Below, piece after piece: positions 25,159 through 32,788 of a DNA stretch of 37,134 nt. Where the stretch lies: NCBI RefSeq assembly GCF_902806265.1, contig NZ_CADCVZ010000031.1, positions 1 through 37,134 of the forward strand. Direction: 5' to 3'. Both the position numbers and the translations under genes were made by a program. Numbering within the stretch: the first letter of the stretch is position 1; each line of letters begins with the position of its first letter. This DNA comes from an uncultured Sphingomonas sp. (lineage in GTDB: Bacteria > Pseudomonadota > Alphaproteobacteria > Sphingomonadales > Sphingomonadaceae). Below the pieces are notes generated by a model. That model was given only the letters and a program-made list of their open reading frames with translations. It was not told the origin of the DNA and did not search any database.

Positions 25159-25268
25159 CGTCATTGCGAGCGAAGCGAAGCAATCCAGTTCACTTCCGCT
25201 CGGCTCAGGTCACTGGATTGCTTGCCCTTTGGTCTCTTCGATCCGTCGCTGCGCTCCTCGCAATGACG
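25159..25268. repeat. Palindromic dispersed repeat, family A, copy 2
   Basis: This 110-bp inverted repeat has outer arms CGTCATTGCGAGCGAAGCG and GCGCTCCTCGCAATGACG and inner arms GCAATCCAG and CTGGATTGC. Its first 36 bases are identical to copy 1 at 2938. It ends one base before the stop codon of the upstream hydratase gene and 12 bp before the mmsB start, so it is transcribed between two genes of the valine operon. Confidence 0.85.
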
Positions 25269-25269
25269 A

Positions 25270-26046
25270 TCAGCGCGCCCTCCACTGGCCCGGCCGCTTC
25301 TCCACAAAGGCGGCCATGCCTTCCTTCTGGTCCTCGCTCCCGAACAGGCCGTGGAACAGGCGACGCTCGAACCGGATCCCCTGTGCCAGCGGCATCTCGA
25401 ACGCGGCGCCCACCATCTCCTTGCACGCGATCGCCGCTAGCGGTGCCATGCCGGCGATCTCGCCCGCGGTCTTCAGCGCTTCTTCGAGCAGGCTTGCCGC
25501 TGGCACAACCCGCGCCACCAGCCCCGACGCCAGCGCCTCCTCCGCACCCATCATCCGCCCCGTCAGGCACATCTCCATCGCCTTGGCCTTGCCAACCGCG
25601 TGCAGCAGCCGCTGCGAGCCGCCCATGCCCGGCGTGACACCGAGCTTGATCTCCGGCTGCCCGAACTTCGCCGTGTCCGCCGCGATGATGAAGTCGGCCA
25701 TCATCGCCACCTCGCACCCGCCGCCGAGCGCGAAGCCGCCGACCGCCGCGATCCACGGCTTGCGCGTCGCGGTGACCTTCTCCCACCCTGCGAAGAAGTC
25801 GCTCGCGTACATGTCGGCGAAGCCCTGCGCCTGCATCTCCTTAATGTCCGCCCCCGCCGCGAAGGCCTTTTCGGAGCCGGTCAGCACCAGGCAGCGCTGG
25901 CCGTCGTCGGCATCATAGGTAGCAAAGGCGGCGATCAGCTCGCGCAGCACCTCGCTATTGAGCGCGTTCAGCGCCTGCGGGCGGTTCAGGGTGACCAGCG
26001 TAACGGCGTCGCGCTGCTCGACGATGATGGTGTTGTAGTCGGTCAA
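25270..26046 (-). CDS. Enoyl-CoA hydratase
   Basis: The 258-aa crotonase-fold enzyme has the acyl-CoA oxyanion segment '[10 protein letters not shown]' and the two catalytic glutamates Glu112 ('[13 protein letters not shown]') and Glu132 ('GQPEIKLGV'), spaced as in the mitochondrial hydratase. In this cluster it should hydrate methacrylyl-CoA to 3-hydroxyisobutyryl-CoA, although such enzymes also act in fatty acid oxidation. The start is TTG at 26044-26046, with GGAGGG at the right spacing. A small palindromic repeat sits directly before that ribosome binding site. Confidence 0.93.
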   Translation of the reverse strand: MTDYNTIIVEQRDAVTLVTLNRPQALNALNSEVLRELIAAFATYDADDGQRCLVLTGSEKAFAAGADIKEMQAQGFADMYASDFFAGWEKVTATRKPWIAAVGGFALGGGCEVAMMADFIIAADTAKFGQPEIKLGVTPGMGGSQRLLHAVGKAKAMEMCLTGRMMGAEEALASGLVARVVPAASLLEEALKTAGEIAGMAPLAAIACKEMVGAAFEMPLAQGIRFERRLFHGLFGSEDQKEGMAAFVEKRPGQWRAR

Positions 26047-26057
26047 TGCTTCCCTCC

Positions 26058-26083
26058 GTCATCCCGGCGAAGGCCGGGATCCC
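26058..26083. repeat. Short palindromic repeat, family B, next to hydratase ribosome binding site
   Basis: ATCCCGGC (26061-26068) and GCCGGGAT (26073-26080) form a perfect 8-bp stem with a GAAG loop, inside the common proteobacterial intergenic element type GTCATCCCGGC. It lies in the 42-bp gap between the HIBYL-CoA hydrolase and hydratase genes. It abuts the TCCCTCC ribosome binding site (26051-26057) of the latter. Confidence 0.8.
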
Positions 26084-26088
26084 AGCTG

Positions 26089-27180
26089 TTACTTGCGCTC
26101 GTCCACGATGGAGGTCCCGGCCTGCGGCGGGACGACGTCGTACGGCGTCCACTCCTCGCCTTCCGGAAGGGGTGCGAACAGCTCGTCCAGCATTTCGTCC
26201 GTGACCGCTTCCGGCGCGGCGGGCTCCCACTGCGGATCACCGGTCTTGTCGATCAGCAGCGCCCGTACGCCTTCCACGAAGTCGTGGGTCCTGACCACAT
26301 GCGTCGCCAGTGCATACTCCGCCCGCATCTCGTCGGCGAAGTCGCGCCGGTTTTCCCCCTCCGCGAGCAGCCGCAGCGACACTTTGCACGAAAGCGGGCT
26401 CTTGGACTTAATCGTCGCCAGCTCACTTTGCGCCCAGTCGCCCCCGTCCTCCTCCAGGCACTTGACCACGTTCTCCAGCCGGTCGGACGCGAACAGCTTG
26501 GCGATCGCGATCTGGTTGGCGGCAATCTTGGCGTCAGGCGCGATCCCCGCGAAATTGCCGATCGCGCCGTTCACCCGGCCCGGCGTCTTGCCGATCCGCT
26601 CGACCAGCTCGGGCAGGGACGCCTGCTCCACATAATGGGTGGCAAGCCCGAGGTACTTGCATTCGGCCCCATCGAGCCGCGCGCCGGTCAGCGCCATGAA
26701 CTGTCCGACCCGCCCCGGCAGCCGCGACAGGTACCAGCCCCCGCCCACGTCCGGGAACAGGCCGATCCCTGTTTCCGGCATCGCCAGCCGCGTGTTCTCC
26801 GTCGCCACCCGGAACTTGCACGGCAGGGAGATGCCGACCCCGCCGCCCATGGTGATGCCGTCCATCAGCGCCACCGTTGGCTTGGGATAGGTGAACAGCA
26901 GGTGGTTCAGCCGGTACTCGGCATGGAAAAAGGCGTTGGCCTCGACCGCGTCTCCGGCACCGCTCCTCGCCAGCATGACCACGTCGCCGCCCGCGCAGAA
27001 GCCGCGGCCTTCCGCATGGTCGATCACCACCGCCTTGACCGCAGGATCCCCGCGCCAGGCAAGCAGTGCTTCGCTGATGGCCTCGCACATCTCCCGGGTG
27101 AGGGCATGGAGCGCCTTGGGCCGGTTCAGCCGGACTCGGCCGACCGGGCCCTCGACGGAGGTCAGGACGTCCGAAGTCAC
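26089..27180 (-). CDS. 3-hydroxyisobutyryl-CoA hydrolase
   Basis: The 363-aa crotonase-superfamily enzyme releases free 3-hydroxyisobutyrate from its CoA ester, the step that commits valine carbon to MmsB. The segments 'FCAGGDVVML', 'GITMGGGVGISLPCKFRVA', Glu136 in 'MPETGIG' and Asp144 in 'LFPDVGGGW' match the HIBCH active site. Its length and long C-terminal region (from about 260) separate it from simple hydratases. The start is GTG at 27178-27180, overlapping the TGA of the acyl-CoA dehydrogenase as GTGA, so the two are coupled. Confidence 0.94.
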   Translation of the reverse strand: MTSDVLTSVEGPVGRVRLNRPKALHALTREMCEAISEALLAWRGDPAVKAVVIDHAEGRGFCAGGDVVMLARSGAGDAVEANAFFHAEYRLNHLLFTYPKPTVALMDGITMGGGVGISLPCKFRVATENTRLAMPETGIGLFPDVGGGWYLSRLPGRVGQFMALTGARLDGAECKYLGLATHYVEQASLPELVERIGKTPGRVNGAIGNFAGIAPDAKIAANQIAIAKLFASDRLENVVKCLEEDGGDWAQSELATIKSKSPLSCKVSLRLLAEGENRRDFADEMRAEYALATHVVRTHDFVEGVRALLIDKTGDPQWEPAAPEAVTDEMLDELFAPLPEGEEWTPYDVVPPQAGTSIVDERK

Positions 27181-28319
27181 TGCCGCAGCATTTCGCGCGA
27201 CGTGATCACCCGCATGACCTGGTTGGTGCCTTCCAGGATCGAGTGGACGCGCAGGTCGCGCCAGAAGCGCTCGATCGGGTAGTCCTGGAGATAGCCGTAG
27301 CCGCCGTGCAGTTGCAGCGCGCGATCGACCACACTGGAACCGGTGTCGGTCGCCAGCCGCTTGGCCATCGCCGCGAACTTGGTCTTGTCGGGGGCGTTCG
27401 CCGTGACCTTGGCGGCCGCGACATAGAGCAGCCACCGGGCGGCCTGCAGCTCGGTCTCCATGTCCGCCAGAGTGAACTGCGTGTTTTGAAACTCCGTCAG
27501 CGGCTGGCCGAATTGGGTGCGGGTCTTCGTATAGCCGATCGCCTCGTCCAGGCAGCGCTGTGCTCCGCCGAGCGAGCAGGCCCCGATGTTGAGCCGCCCG
27601 CCGTCGAGCCCCATCATCGCGATGCGGAAGCCCTCGCCTTCGCCGCCCACGCGGTTGCCGACCGGCACCCGCACCTCGTCGAAGTTGACCTGGGCAGTGG
27701 GCTGCGAATGCCAGCCGAGCTTCTTCTCCTGCGCGCCGAAGCTGACTCCGGCCATGTCCTTTTCGATCACCAGCGCGGTGATGCCCTTCGGTCCCTCGCC
27801 ACCGGTACGCACCATCGTCACATAGATGTCGTTCTCGCCGCCGCCCGAGATGAACGCCTTGGACCCGCTCACCACATAATGGTCGCCGTCCAGCACCGCC
27901 TTGGTCTTCAGCGCCGCCGCGTCGGACCCGGACGCGGGCTCGGTCAGGCAATAGCTGCCCATCCGCTCCATCGGGATCATGGAGGGCAGGTAGCGGCTTT
28001 TCACATCGTCGGAGCCGAAGCGGTCGATCATCCACGCCGTCATGTTGTGGATGGAGATGAACGCGCTGGTCGACGGGCAGCCGTAGGCCATGGCCTCCAT
28101 GATCAGCGCGGATTCCAGCCGCCCGAGCCCGATCCCGCCGCTCTCCTCCGACACATAGATGGCGCCGAAGCCCAGCTCCGCCGCCTTGCGGATCGTGTCC
28201 ACGGGGAAGATGTGCTTCTCGTCCCACTCACCCGCGTTGGGCGTGATCTCGGCCGCGGTGAATTGCCGGGCCATCTCCTGGATCTGGAGCTGGTCGTCGG
28301 TAAGCTCGAACTGGTGCAT
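27177..28319 (-). CDS. Acyl-CoA dehydrogenase, isobutyryl-CoA type
   Basis: The 380-aa FAD enzyme has 'YCLTEPASGSDAAAL' (the FAD/acyl segment), 'QLHGGYGYLQDYPIERFWRD' and the catalytic Glu363 in 'HSILEGTNQVMRV'. It resembles ACAD8-type isobutyryl-CoA dehydrogenase, which makes methacrylyl-CoA. The placement directly before HIBYL-CoA hydrolase supports that substrate, but sequence alone does not exclude short-chain or 2-methylbutyryl-CoA. The start is ATG at 28317-28319, after a 41-bp gap from the lipoprotein gene. It probably passes electrons to the ETF system, which is not encoded here. Confidence 0.93.
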   Translation of the reverse strand: MHQFELTDDQLQIQEMARQFTAAEITPNAGEWDEKHIFPVDTIRKAAELGFGAIYVSEESGGIGLGRLESALIMEAMAYGCPSTSAFISIHNMTAWMIDRFGSDDVKSRYLPSMIPMERMGSYCLTEPASGSDAAALKTKAVLDGDHYVVSGSKAFISGGGENDIYVTMVRTGGEGPKGITALVIEKDMAGVSFGAQEKKLGWHSQPTAQVNFDEVRVPVGNRVGGEGEGFRIAMMGLDGGRLNIGACSLGGAQRCLDEAIGYTKTRTQFGQPLTEFQNTQFTLADMETELQAARWLLYVAAAKVTANAPDKTKFAAMAKRLATDTGSSVVDRALQLHGGYGYLQDYPIERFWRDLRVHSILEGTNQVMRVITSREMLRQ

Positions 28320-28360
28320 GGCCCGGCCCTAGCAGAGGGTCCGCCGCGGTTTCCAGCCTG

Positions 28361-28972
28361 TTAACGACAGCGGGTGTAACTGAACCCCTGTGCGCCTTCG
28401 GTCCGAGTCAGCGTGTCCCCCTGGCGCGAGTAGCTGGTCACGGTTTCCCAGCTCTGCCCTTCGCCCGTGTAGCTGAAGGCTCCGCTGAACCGTCCTGCCG
28501 GGGCGGGCAGCCGCTCCATCAGGGTCGCCGTGGATTCGTATAAGCGCACCGTTCGCTCGCCGATGCGGATCAGCCCCTTGGCATCGCCCCGGGTGGAGGT
28601 GCAGTCGGCTGCGACCAGACCCCAGCTGCCGCGGTAGTCGGCCGGAATGGTCGGCGCGGGGGCGGGCTCCACGCTGTTCTGTTCAGCCGTGTTGGCAGGG
28701 AGGTTCGCGGTGCTAGCCCGCGCAGCATTGACCAGCGCATCCTGCTGCTCCGCCGGGTCGGCTCCCGGCTCGGCAACCACGGCGTTGGTCGGCAACGTCT
28801 CGGCGGTGGCCATCTCTGCGCCCCGGGCCACGGGATCCCCGCCGCTTCGTCCGGAACTTGGGGCTCCACCGGTGGCGACAGCGCCGCTCTCCGCTGCGTC
28901 GACCTTATCGCCCGATGGCCGGCAAGCCGCAGTCGCAAGGGCAATTGCCAGCAGAACCAATGCCTTATCCAT
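28361..28972 (-). CDS. Predicted lipoprotein of unknown function
   Basis: The 203-aa product begins MDKALVLLAIALATAAC, a signal peptide with a lipobox-like site at Cys17 (Thr at -3 is atypical). A low-complexity Ala/Gly/Pro/Glu linker (about 20-110) precedes a compact C-terminal domain ('YRGSWGLVAADCTSTRGDAK', 'GAFSYTGEGQSWETV') ending FSYTRCR. Two cysteines (in 'ADCTS' and the terminal 'RCR') may form a disulfide. The C-terminal part looks like a small beta-rich envelope domain of a type often annotated as hypothetical. I do not recognise a family. It overlaps the Rid gene by 8 bp and lies within the valine cluster, possibly only by co-transcription. Confidence 0.75.
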   Translation of the reverse strand: MDKALVLLAIALATAACRPSGDKVDAAESGAVATGGAPSSGRSGGDPVARGAEMATAETLPTNAVVAEPGADPAEQQDALVNAARASTANLPANTAEQNSVEPAPAPTIPADYRGSWGLVAADCTSTRGDAKGLIRIGERTVRLYESTATLMERLPAPAGRFSGAFSYTGEGQSWETVTSYSRQGDTLTRTEGAQGFSYTRCR

Positions 28973-29381
28973 GAACTAACAACGCTTCAGCCTCGATCTC
29001 GACCCGCCACTCATCGCGCAGCAGCGCGCTGACCACCACCATGGTCGCGGCCGGGCGGACGTCGCGGAACAGCTCGCCATGCACCGCGCCCACCTGGTCC
29101 GCGTCGGCTGCATCGGTGATGAACATCCGGGTGCGGACCACATCGGCCGCCGAGCCGCCAAGCTCCTCCACCGCCTGGAGGATGATCGCAAAACACCGCC
29201 GCGCCTGCGCCGCCGCATCGCCCCGCGTCGAGGAGCCATCCGGTTCTACCGGCGCAGTGCCGGACACGAGGATACGATCCCCGACCCGGACCGCACGCGA
29301 GAAGCCATAGACTGCTTCATAGGGCGAGACGCCGGAGGCCGCTTGCAGAACTACCGGACTCCCCGAACTGCTTTCAGACAT
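28965..29381 (-). CDS. Rid-family protein (RidA/YjgF superfamily)
   Basis: The 138-aa protein has the Rid fold: 'RVGDRILVSGTAPVEPDG', 'CFAIILQAVEELGGSAADVV' and 'RPAATMVVVSALLRDEWRVE'. RidA deaminates reactive enamine/imine intermediates made by PLP enzymes. It needs an arginine in the motif PARS, and here the sequence reads PAAT (110-113), so that arginine is absent. It is therefore more likely a Rid4-7 type without proven deaminase activity. The start is ATG at 29379-29381, 31 bp inside the preceding small gene. It lies between mmsA and the acyl-CoA dehydrogenase of the valine cluster. Confidence 0.88.
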   Translation of the reverse strand: MSESSSGSPVVLQAASGVSPYEAVYGFSRAVRVGDRILVSGTAPVEPDGSSTRGDAAAQARRCFAIILQAVEELGGSAADVVRTRMFITDAADADQVGAVHGELFRDVRPAATMVVVSALLRDEWRVEIEAEALLVHG

Positions 29382-29539
29382 TCTGCGTAGAGCCCCAGGA
29401 ACTCAGCTCTAGTAGGATGCCTTCGTTTCTCGCTGAACTCATAGATTGCGATCTGCTTGGCCATATCGAACGCGACCCGCTCCGGGGTGCCAGTGTCGCT
29501 AGCTGAGGCCGGCTGATCGGACATGCTGTTCTCTGCCAT
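29351..29539 (-). CDS. Small protein of unknown function (62 aa)
   Basis: The 62-aa product runs from ATG at 29537-29539; a second ATG at 29524 gives 57 aa. The N-terminal third is Ser/Ala/Asp-rich. The rest is amphipathic, with 'DMAKQIAIYEFSEKRRHPTR' and 'EFLGLYAECLKAVRG'. I do not recognise a family and see no signal peptide or membrane segment. It begins 9 bp after the mmsA stop and overlaps the Rid gene by 31 bp, so it is likely co-transcribed. Its position between two annotated genes and its codon pattern support a real gene, but the call is moderate. Confidence 0.5.
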   Translation of the reverse strand: MAENSMSDQPASASDTGTPERVAFDMAKQIAIYEFSEKRRHPTRAEFLGLYAECLKAVRGVR

Positions 29540-29548
29540 GAGCTGAGA

Positions 29549-31048
29549 TTACCCCATCGTCGGGATGACGAAGGCATTCTCGTCGCCCGTCGCCGACCCA
29601 TCCGGCCAGCGCTGCGTGATGGTCTTGGTCTTGGTCCAGAACCGCACGCCTTCCATGCCATGCTGGTTGATGTCGCCGAAGCCCGACCGCTTCCACCCGC
29701 CGAAGGTGTGATAGGCGACCGGCACCGGGATCGGCACGTTCACCCCGACCATGCCGACGTTCACCCGCGCCGCGAACTCGCGGGCGGCGTGCCCATTGCG
29801 GGTGAAGATGGCGACGCCGTTGCCATACTGATGCTCGCTCGGCAGCCGGACCGCGGTCTCGAAGTCGGGCGCGCGGACCATCTGGAGCACGGGGCCGAAG
29901 ATCTCCTCCTGGTAGGAGCAGAACGTCGGCTGCACCCGGTCAATAAAAGTCGGCCCGATGAAGAAGCCTTCCTCATGCCCCTGCAAGGTGAAGCCGCGGC
30001 CGTCGACCACCAGCTCGCCGCCCTCGTCGACGCAGGTCTGGATCCAGTTCTCGACCCGCTCCTTGTGCGCGGCGTTGACCACCGGTCCGTAGTGCGCGTC
30101 AGGGTCGGTCGACACGCCCACCCGCAGCGCCTCGATCGCCGGGATCAGCTTCTTCCGCAGCGCGTCCGCCGTCTTGTCGCCGACCGGAACCACCACCGGC
30201 AACGCCATGCAGCGCTCTCCCGCCGAGCCGAAGGCCGCTCCGGCGAGGTCGTTCACCACCTGGTCGAGATCGGCGTCGGGCATGACCACGCCGTGGTTCT
30301 TGGCACCGCCGAACGCCTGCACCCGCTTCCCGTTCGCCGTGCCGCGCGAGTAGATATAGTGCGCGATATCGGACGATCCGACGAAGCTGATCGCCTTGAT
30401 CTCCGGATGGTCGAGGATCGCGTCGACCATCTCCTTGTCGCCATGGACGACGTTGAGGATGCCGTCGGGCAGCCCCGCTTCCTTCATCAGCTCGGCCAGC
30501 CGCACCGGCACCGACGGGTCGCGCTCGCTGGGCTTGAGTACAAAGGCGTTGCCGCAGGCAATGGCGACGCCGAACATCCACATCGGGATCATCGCCGGAA
30601 AGTTGAACGGCGTGATCCCGCACACAATGCCCAGCGGCTGGCGCATCGAATAGACGTCGATCCCCGGCCCCGCGCCCTGGGTGTACTCGCCTTTCAGCGC
30701 ATGCGGGATGCCGCATGCGAACTCGATTACCTCCAGCCCGCGCTGGATGTCGCCCTTGGCGTCGGCGACGACCTTGCCATGCTCGGAGGCGAGCAGCTCG
30801 GCCAGCTCCTGCATATTGGCTTCGACCAGCGCCTTGAAGTTGAACATCACCCGCGCGCGGCGCTGCGGGTTGGTCGCGGCCCAGCCGGGGAGGGCGGCGT
30901 TGGCGGCGTCCACCGCGCGCTGCAGGTCCGCGGCGGTGCCGAGGCAGACGTTCGCCTGCACCCGACCCTGGCTCGGATTGAAGACTTCGCCTTGGCGCTC
31001 CCCGCTGGCGAAGCTGCCGCCGCCGATGAAATGATCGATTTGCCGCAT
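29549..31048 (-). CDS. mmsA: Methylmalonate-semialdehyde dehydrogenase (CoA-acylating)
   Basis: The 499-aa aldehyde-dehydrogenase-superfamily enzyme converts methylmalonate semialdehyde, NAD and CoA to propionyl-CoA, the last step of valine (and thymine) degradation. It shows Asn149 in 'GITPFNFPAM' and the nucleophile Cys280 in 'SAGERCMALP'. The MMSDH-specific 'HGVVMPDADLDQVVNDLAG' and the C-terminal 'FGDINQHGMEGVRFWTKTKT' are also present. The start is ATG at 31046-31048 (MRQIDHFIGG). The open frame continues about 200 codons upstream only as the antisense of the peptidase gene. Confidence 0.97.
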   Translation of the reverse strand: MRQIDHFIGGGSFASGERQGEVFNPSQGRVQANVCLGTAADLQRAVDAANAALPGWAATNPQRRARVMFNFKALVEANMQELAELLASEHGKVVADAKGDIQRGLEVIEFACGIPHALKGEYTQGAGPGIDVYSMRQPLGIVCGITPFNFPAMIPMWMFGVAIACGNAFVLKPSERDPSVPVRLAELMKEAGLPDGILNVVHGDKEMVDAILDHPEIKAISFVGSSDIAHYIYSRGTANGKRVQAFGGAKNHGVVMPDADLDQVVNDLAGAAFGSAGERCMALPVVVPVGDKTADALRKKLIPAIEALRVGVSTDPDAHYGPVVNAAHKERVENWIQTCVDEGGELVVDGRGFTLQGHEEGFFIGPTFIDRVQPTFCSYQEEIFGPVLQMVRAPDFETAVRLPSEHQYGNGVAIFTRNGHAAREFAARVNVGMVGVNVPIPVPVAYHTFGGWKRSGFGDINQHGMEGVRFWTKTKTITQRWPDGSATGDENAFVIPTMG

Positions 31049-31133
31049 GTAACTGGTCCCTTGAGTCTGTTGCGAGCGCCCTAGCCAAGCATCCCCGAGA
31101 ATGCCAGTTGTCGCCGTCGAGGAGACCCGTTTC
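31049..31133. promoter_or_regulatory. Divergent region between mmsA and M28 peptidase
   Basis: This 85-bp stretch must drive the valine cluster to the left and the peptidase to the right. GAGGAG lies about nine bases before the peptidase ATG. TTGAGT at about 31062 resembles a -35 box but no matching -10 is evident. No operator-like repeat is seen. Confidence 0.35.
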
Positions 31134-32531
31134 ATGCGCCAGTTCGCGTTCCTGCCGTTCGCCTTATCCGCTTCCGCCGCGGCGGCCGTTCCCCCGCCGC
31201 CGATCACGCAGGTCGTTGTCGGCGATGCCTTCGCCCGGGTGCAGCAGCAGCGCCTCCGAGGGGACATCCAGAAGCTCGTCAGCTTCGGGACCCGCCATAC
31301 CTTGTCGTCGCAGACCGACCCCAAGCGCGGCATCGGCGCGTCCGTGCGTTGGGCCGAGGCGGAGATGAAGCGGCTCGGTCTGCCGACCCTCCAGACCTGC
31401 GACACCGTCACCGGCCGCCGGGTGCCGACCCCGACGCGGGTGTGCAACGCGGTCGCCATCCAGCGCGGGACGGAGCGGCCGAACGACGTGGTGATCATCA
31501 CCGGGCACATCGACAGCCGGGTGACGGACGTGATGAACGCAACCGCGGACTCGCCCGGGGCGAACGACGATGGTTCCGGAACCGCGGCGGTGTTGGAAGC
31601 GGCGCGGGTGCTCAGCCGAAGCAAGTTTCCAGGCACCATCGTCTACGCCGCACTGTCCGGGGAGGAGCAGGGACTGCTCGGCGGCAAGATCCTGGCCGAT
31701 TACGCCAAGGCGCAGGGCTGGAACGTGGTCGCCAACCTCAACAACGACATCATCGGCAACAGCTGCAGCTCGGACGGGGTATGCAACGCCAATCAGGTCC
31801 GCGTTTTCTCCGAAGGCCCGCGGTGGCAGGGGCGGGAGGACCTTGCTGCCCGGCAGCGCAGCCTGGGCGGCGAGAACGACTCCCCATCACGCAACCTGTC
31901 GCGCTACCTCGACAGCCTTGCCGAGAAGTATCCGCGGATCGGCCTGGACGTCATGCCGATCTGGCGCAACGACCGTTTTGGCCGCGGCGGCGACCACACC
32001 GAGTTCCTCAACGCCGGCTACCCTGCGGTGCGCTTCTCGGTGGCGGTGGAGAACTACAACCACCAGCACCAGGATCTTCGGACCGAGGGCGGCATTGAGT
32101 ATGGCGACACCATCAACAAGATGGACTTCCCGTATCTGACCAAGGTCGTGAAGCTGAACGTCGCTGCGCTCGCGGCGCTGGCGAGCGCACCGCCTCCGCC
32201 CGAGGCGACGGTAGAGGGCGCGGTGAAGACCGACACCACCGTCAGCTGGAAAGCCGTGCGCGGCCCGAACTTCCGCATTCACTGCCGCCGGACCGACTCG
32301 GCGCAATGGGCCGAATGTCCGGTTCGACCGCTGTCGCAGAGCCCTGCGGCTGGTCAGGAGGAAGCGCCGGGCGGTTTCTCGGCAGTGCTCCGGGGCGTTC
32401 GCGTCGACGATTGGATCTTCGGTGTTTCGGCGGTCAGCCCGAACGGCTTCGAGAGCCCCGTCGCCTCGGCCGTACCCGGCGGCGCCTTCAAGCCCTACGT
32501 CCCCCCGCCGCCTTCACCCGCAGGGCAATAA
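31134..32531 (+). CDS. Secreted M28-family zinc aminopeptidase
   Basis: The 465-aa protein starts with a signal peptide (MRQFAFLPFALSASAAAAVP) and carries the M28 di-zinc motifs: His125/Asp127 in 'ITGHIDSR', Asp145 in 'GANDDGSGT', the Glu177-Glu178 pair in 'ALSGEEQGLLGG' and Asp205 in 'LNNDIIG'. A histidine in 'NHQHQD' (310-314) gives the last ligand. The C-terminal 100 residues ('EATVEGAVKTDTTVSWKAV', 'DDWIFGVSAVSPNGFESP') look like a fibronectin III-type domain. It should be a periplasmic or exported aminopeptidase that trims peptides. The start is ATG at 31134 after GAGGAG. A palindromic repeat begins two bases after its stop. Confidence 0.93.
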   Translation: MRQFAFLPFALSASAAAAVPPPPITQVVVGDAFARVQQQRLRGDIQKLVSFGTRHTLSSQTDPKRGIGASVRWAEAEMKRLGLPTLQTCDTVTGRRVPTPTRVCNAVAIQRGTERPNDVVIITGHIDSRVTDVMNATADSPGANDDGSGTAAVLEAARVLSRSKFPGTIVYAALSGEEQGLLGGKILADYAKAQGWNVVANLNNDIIGNSCSSDGVCNANQVRVFSEGPRWQGREDLAARQRSLGGENDSPSRNLSRYLDSLAEKYPRIGLDVMPIWRNDRFGRGGDHTEFLNAGYPAVRFSVAVENYNHQHQDLRTEGGIEYGDTINKMDFPYLTKVVKLNVAALAALASAPPPPEATVEGAVKTDTTVSWKAVRGPNFRIHCRRTDSAQWAECPVRPLSQSPAAGQEEAPGGFSAVLRGVRVDDWIFGVSAVSPNGFESPVASAVPGGAFKPYVPPPPSPAGQ

Positions 32532-32532
32532 C

Positions 32533-32620
32533 GTCACCCCGGCCCTGGGCCGGGGTCCGCCTTCCTTTCCGGTGCATTTGCGACAAAGGAAGGCGGATGC
32601 CGGGTCGAGCCCGGCATGAC
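32533..32620. repeat. Triple-hairpin palindromic repeat, family C
   Basis: This 88-bp element starts GTCACCCCGGCCC and ends CCCGGCATGAC, with GTCA/TGAC outer ends. It contains a CCCCGGCCC/GGGCCGGGG hairpin, a long CCGCCTTCCTTT/AAAGGAAGGCGG pairing and an ATGCCGGG/CCCGGCAT hairpin. It begins two bases after the peptidase stop and could act as terminator or mRNA 3' stabiliser. It differs in sequence from families A and B. Confidence 0.8.
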
Positions 32621-32788
32621 CGCTTGAAACGAATTTCCTGTCCTACACGCCCCTCCGCGCGTTAGGCGCTGTGCCATGCTTTTCACCCGCTCGACCGCAA
32701 GCTCCTCAAGCCTCGCCACCCTCCAGGTCACAAAGGTCACACGAAAAACGCGATCCATGGTCAACCGGGTCAACTTGGCCGGTCGCTG
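32621..32788 (+). promoter_or_regulatory. rnr upstream region with four GGTCA half-sites
   Basis: This 168-bp stretch holds two pairs of direct repeats: GGTCACA at 32726-32732 and 32735-32741, then GGTCAAC at 32759-32765 and 32768-32774. Both pairs have a 9-bp period and the pairs are 33 bp apart. They lie 15-63 bp upstream of the RNase R start and may be regulator sites or leader structure. No gene is seen here. Confidence 0.5.
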
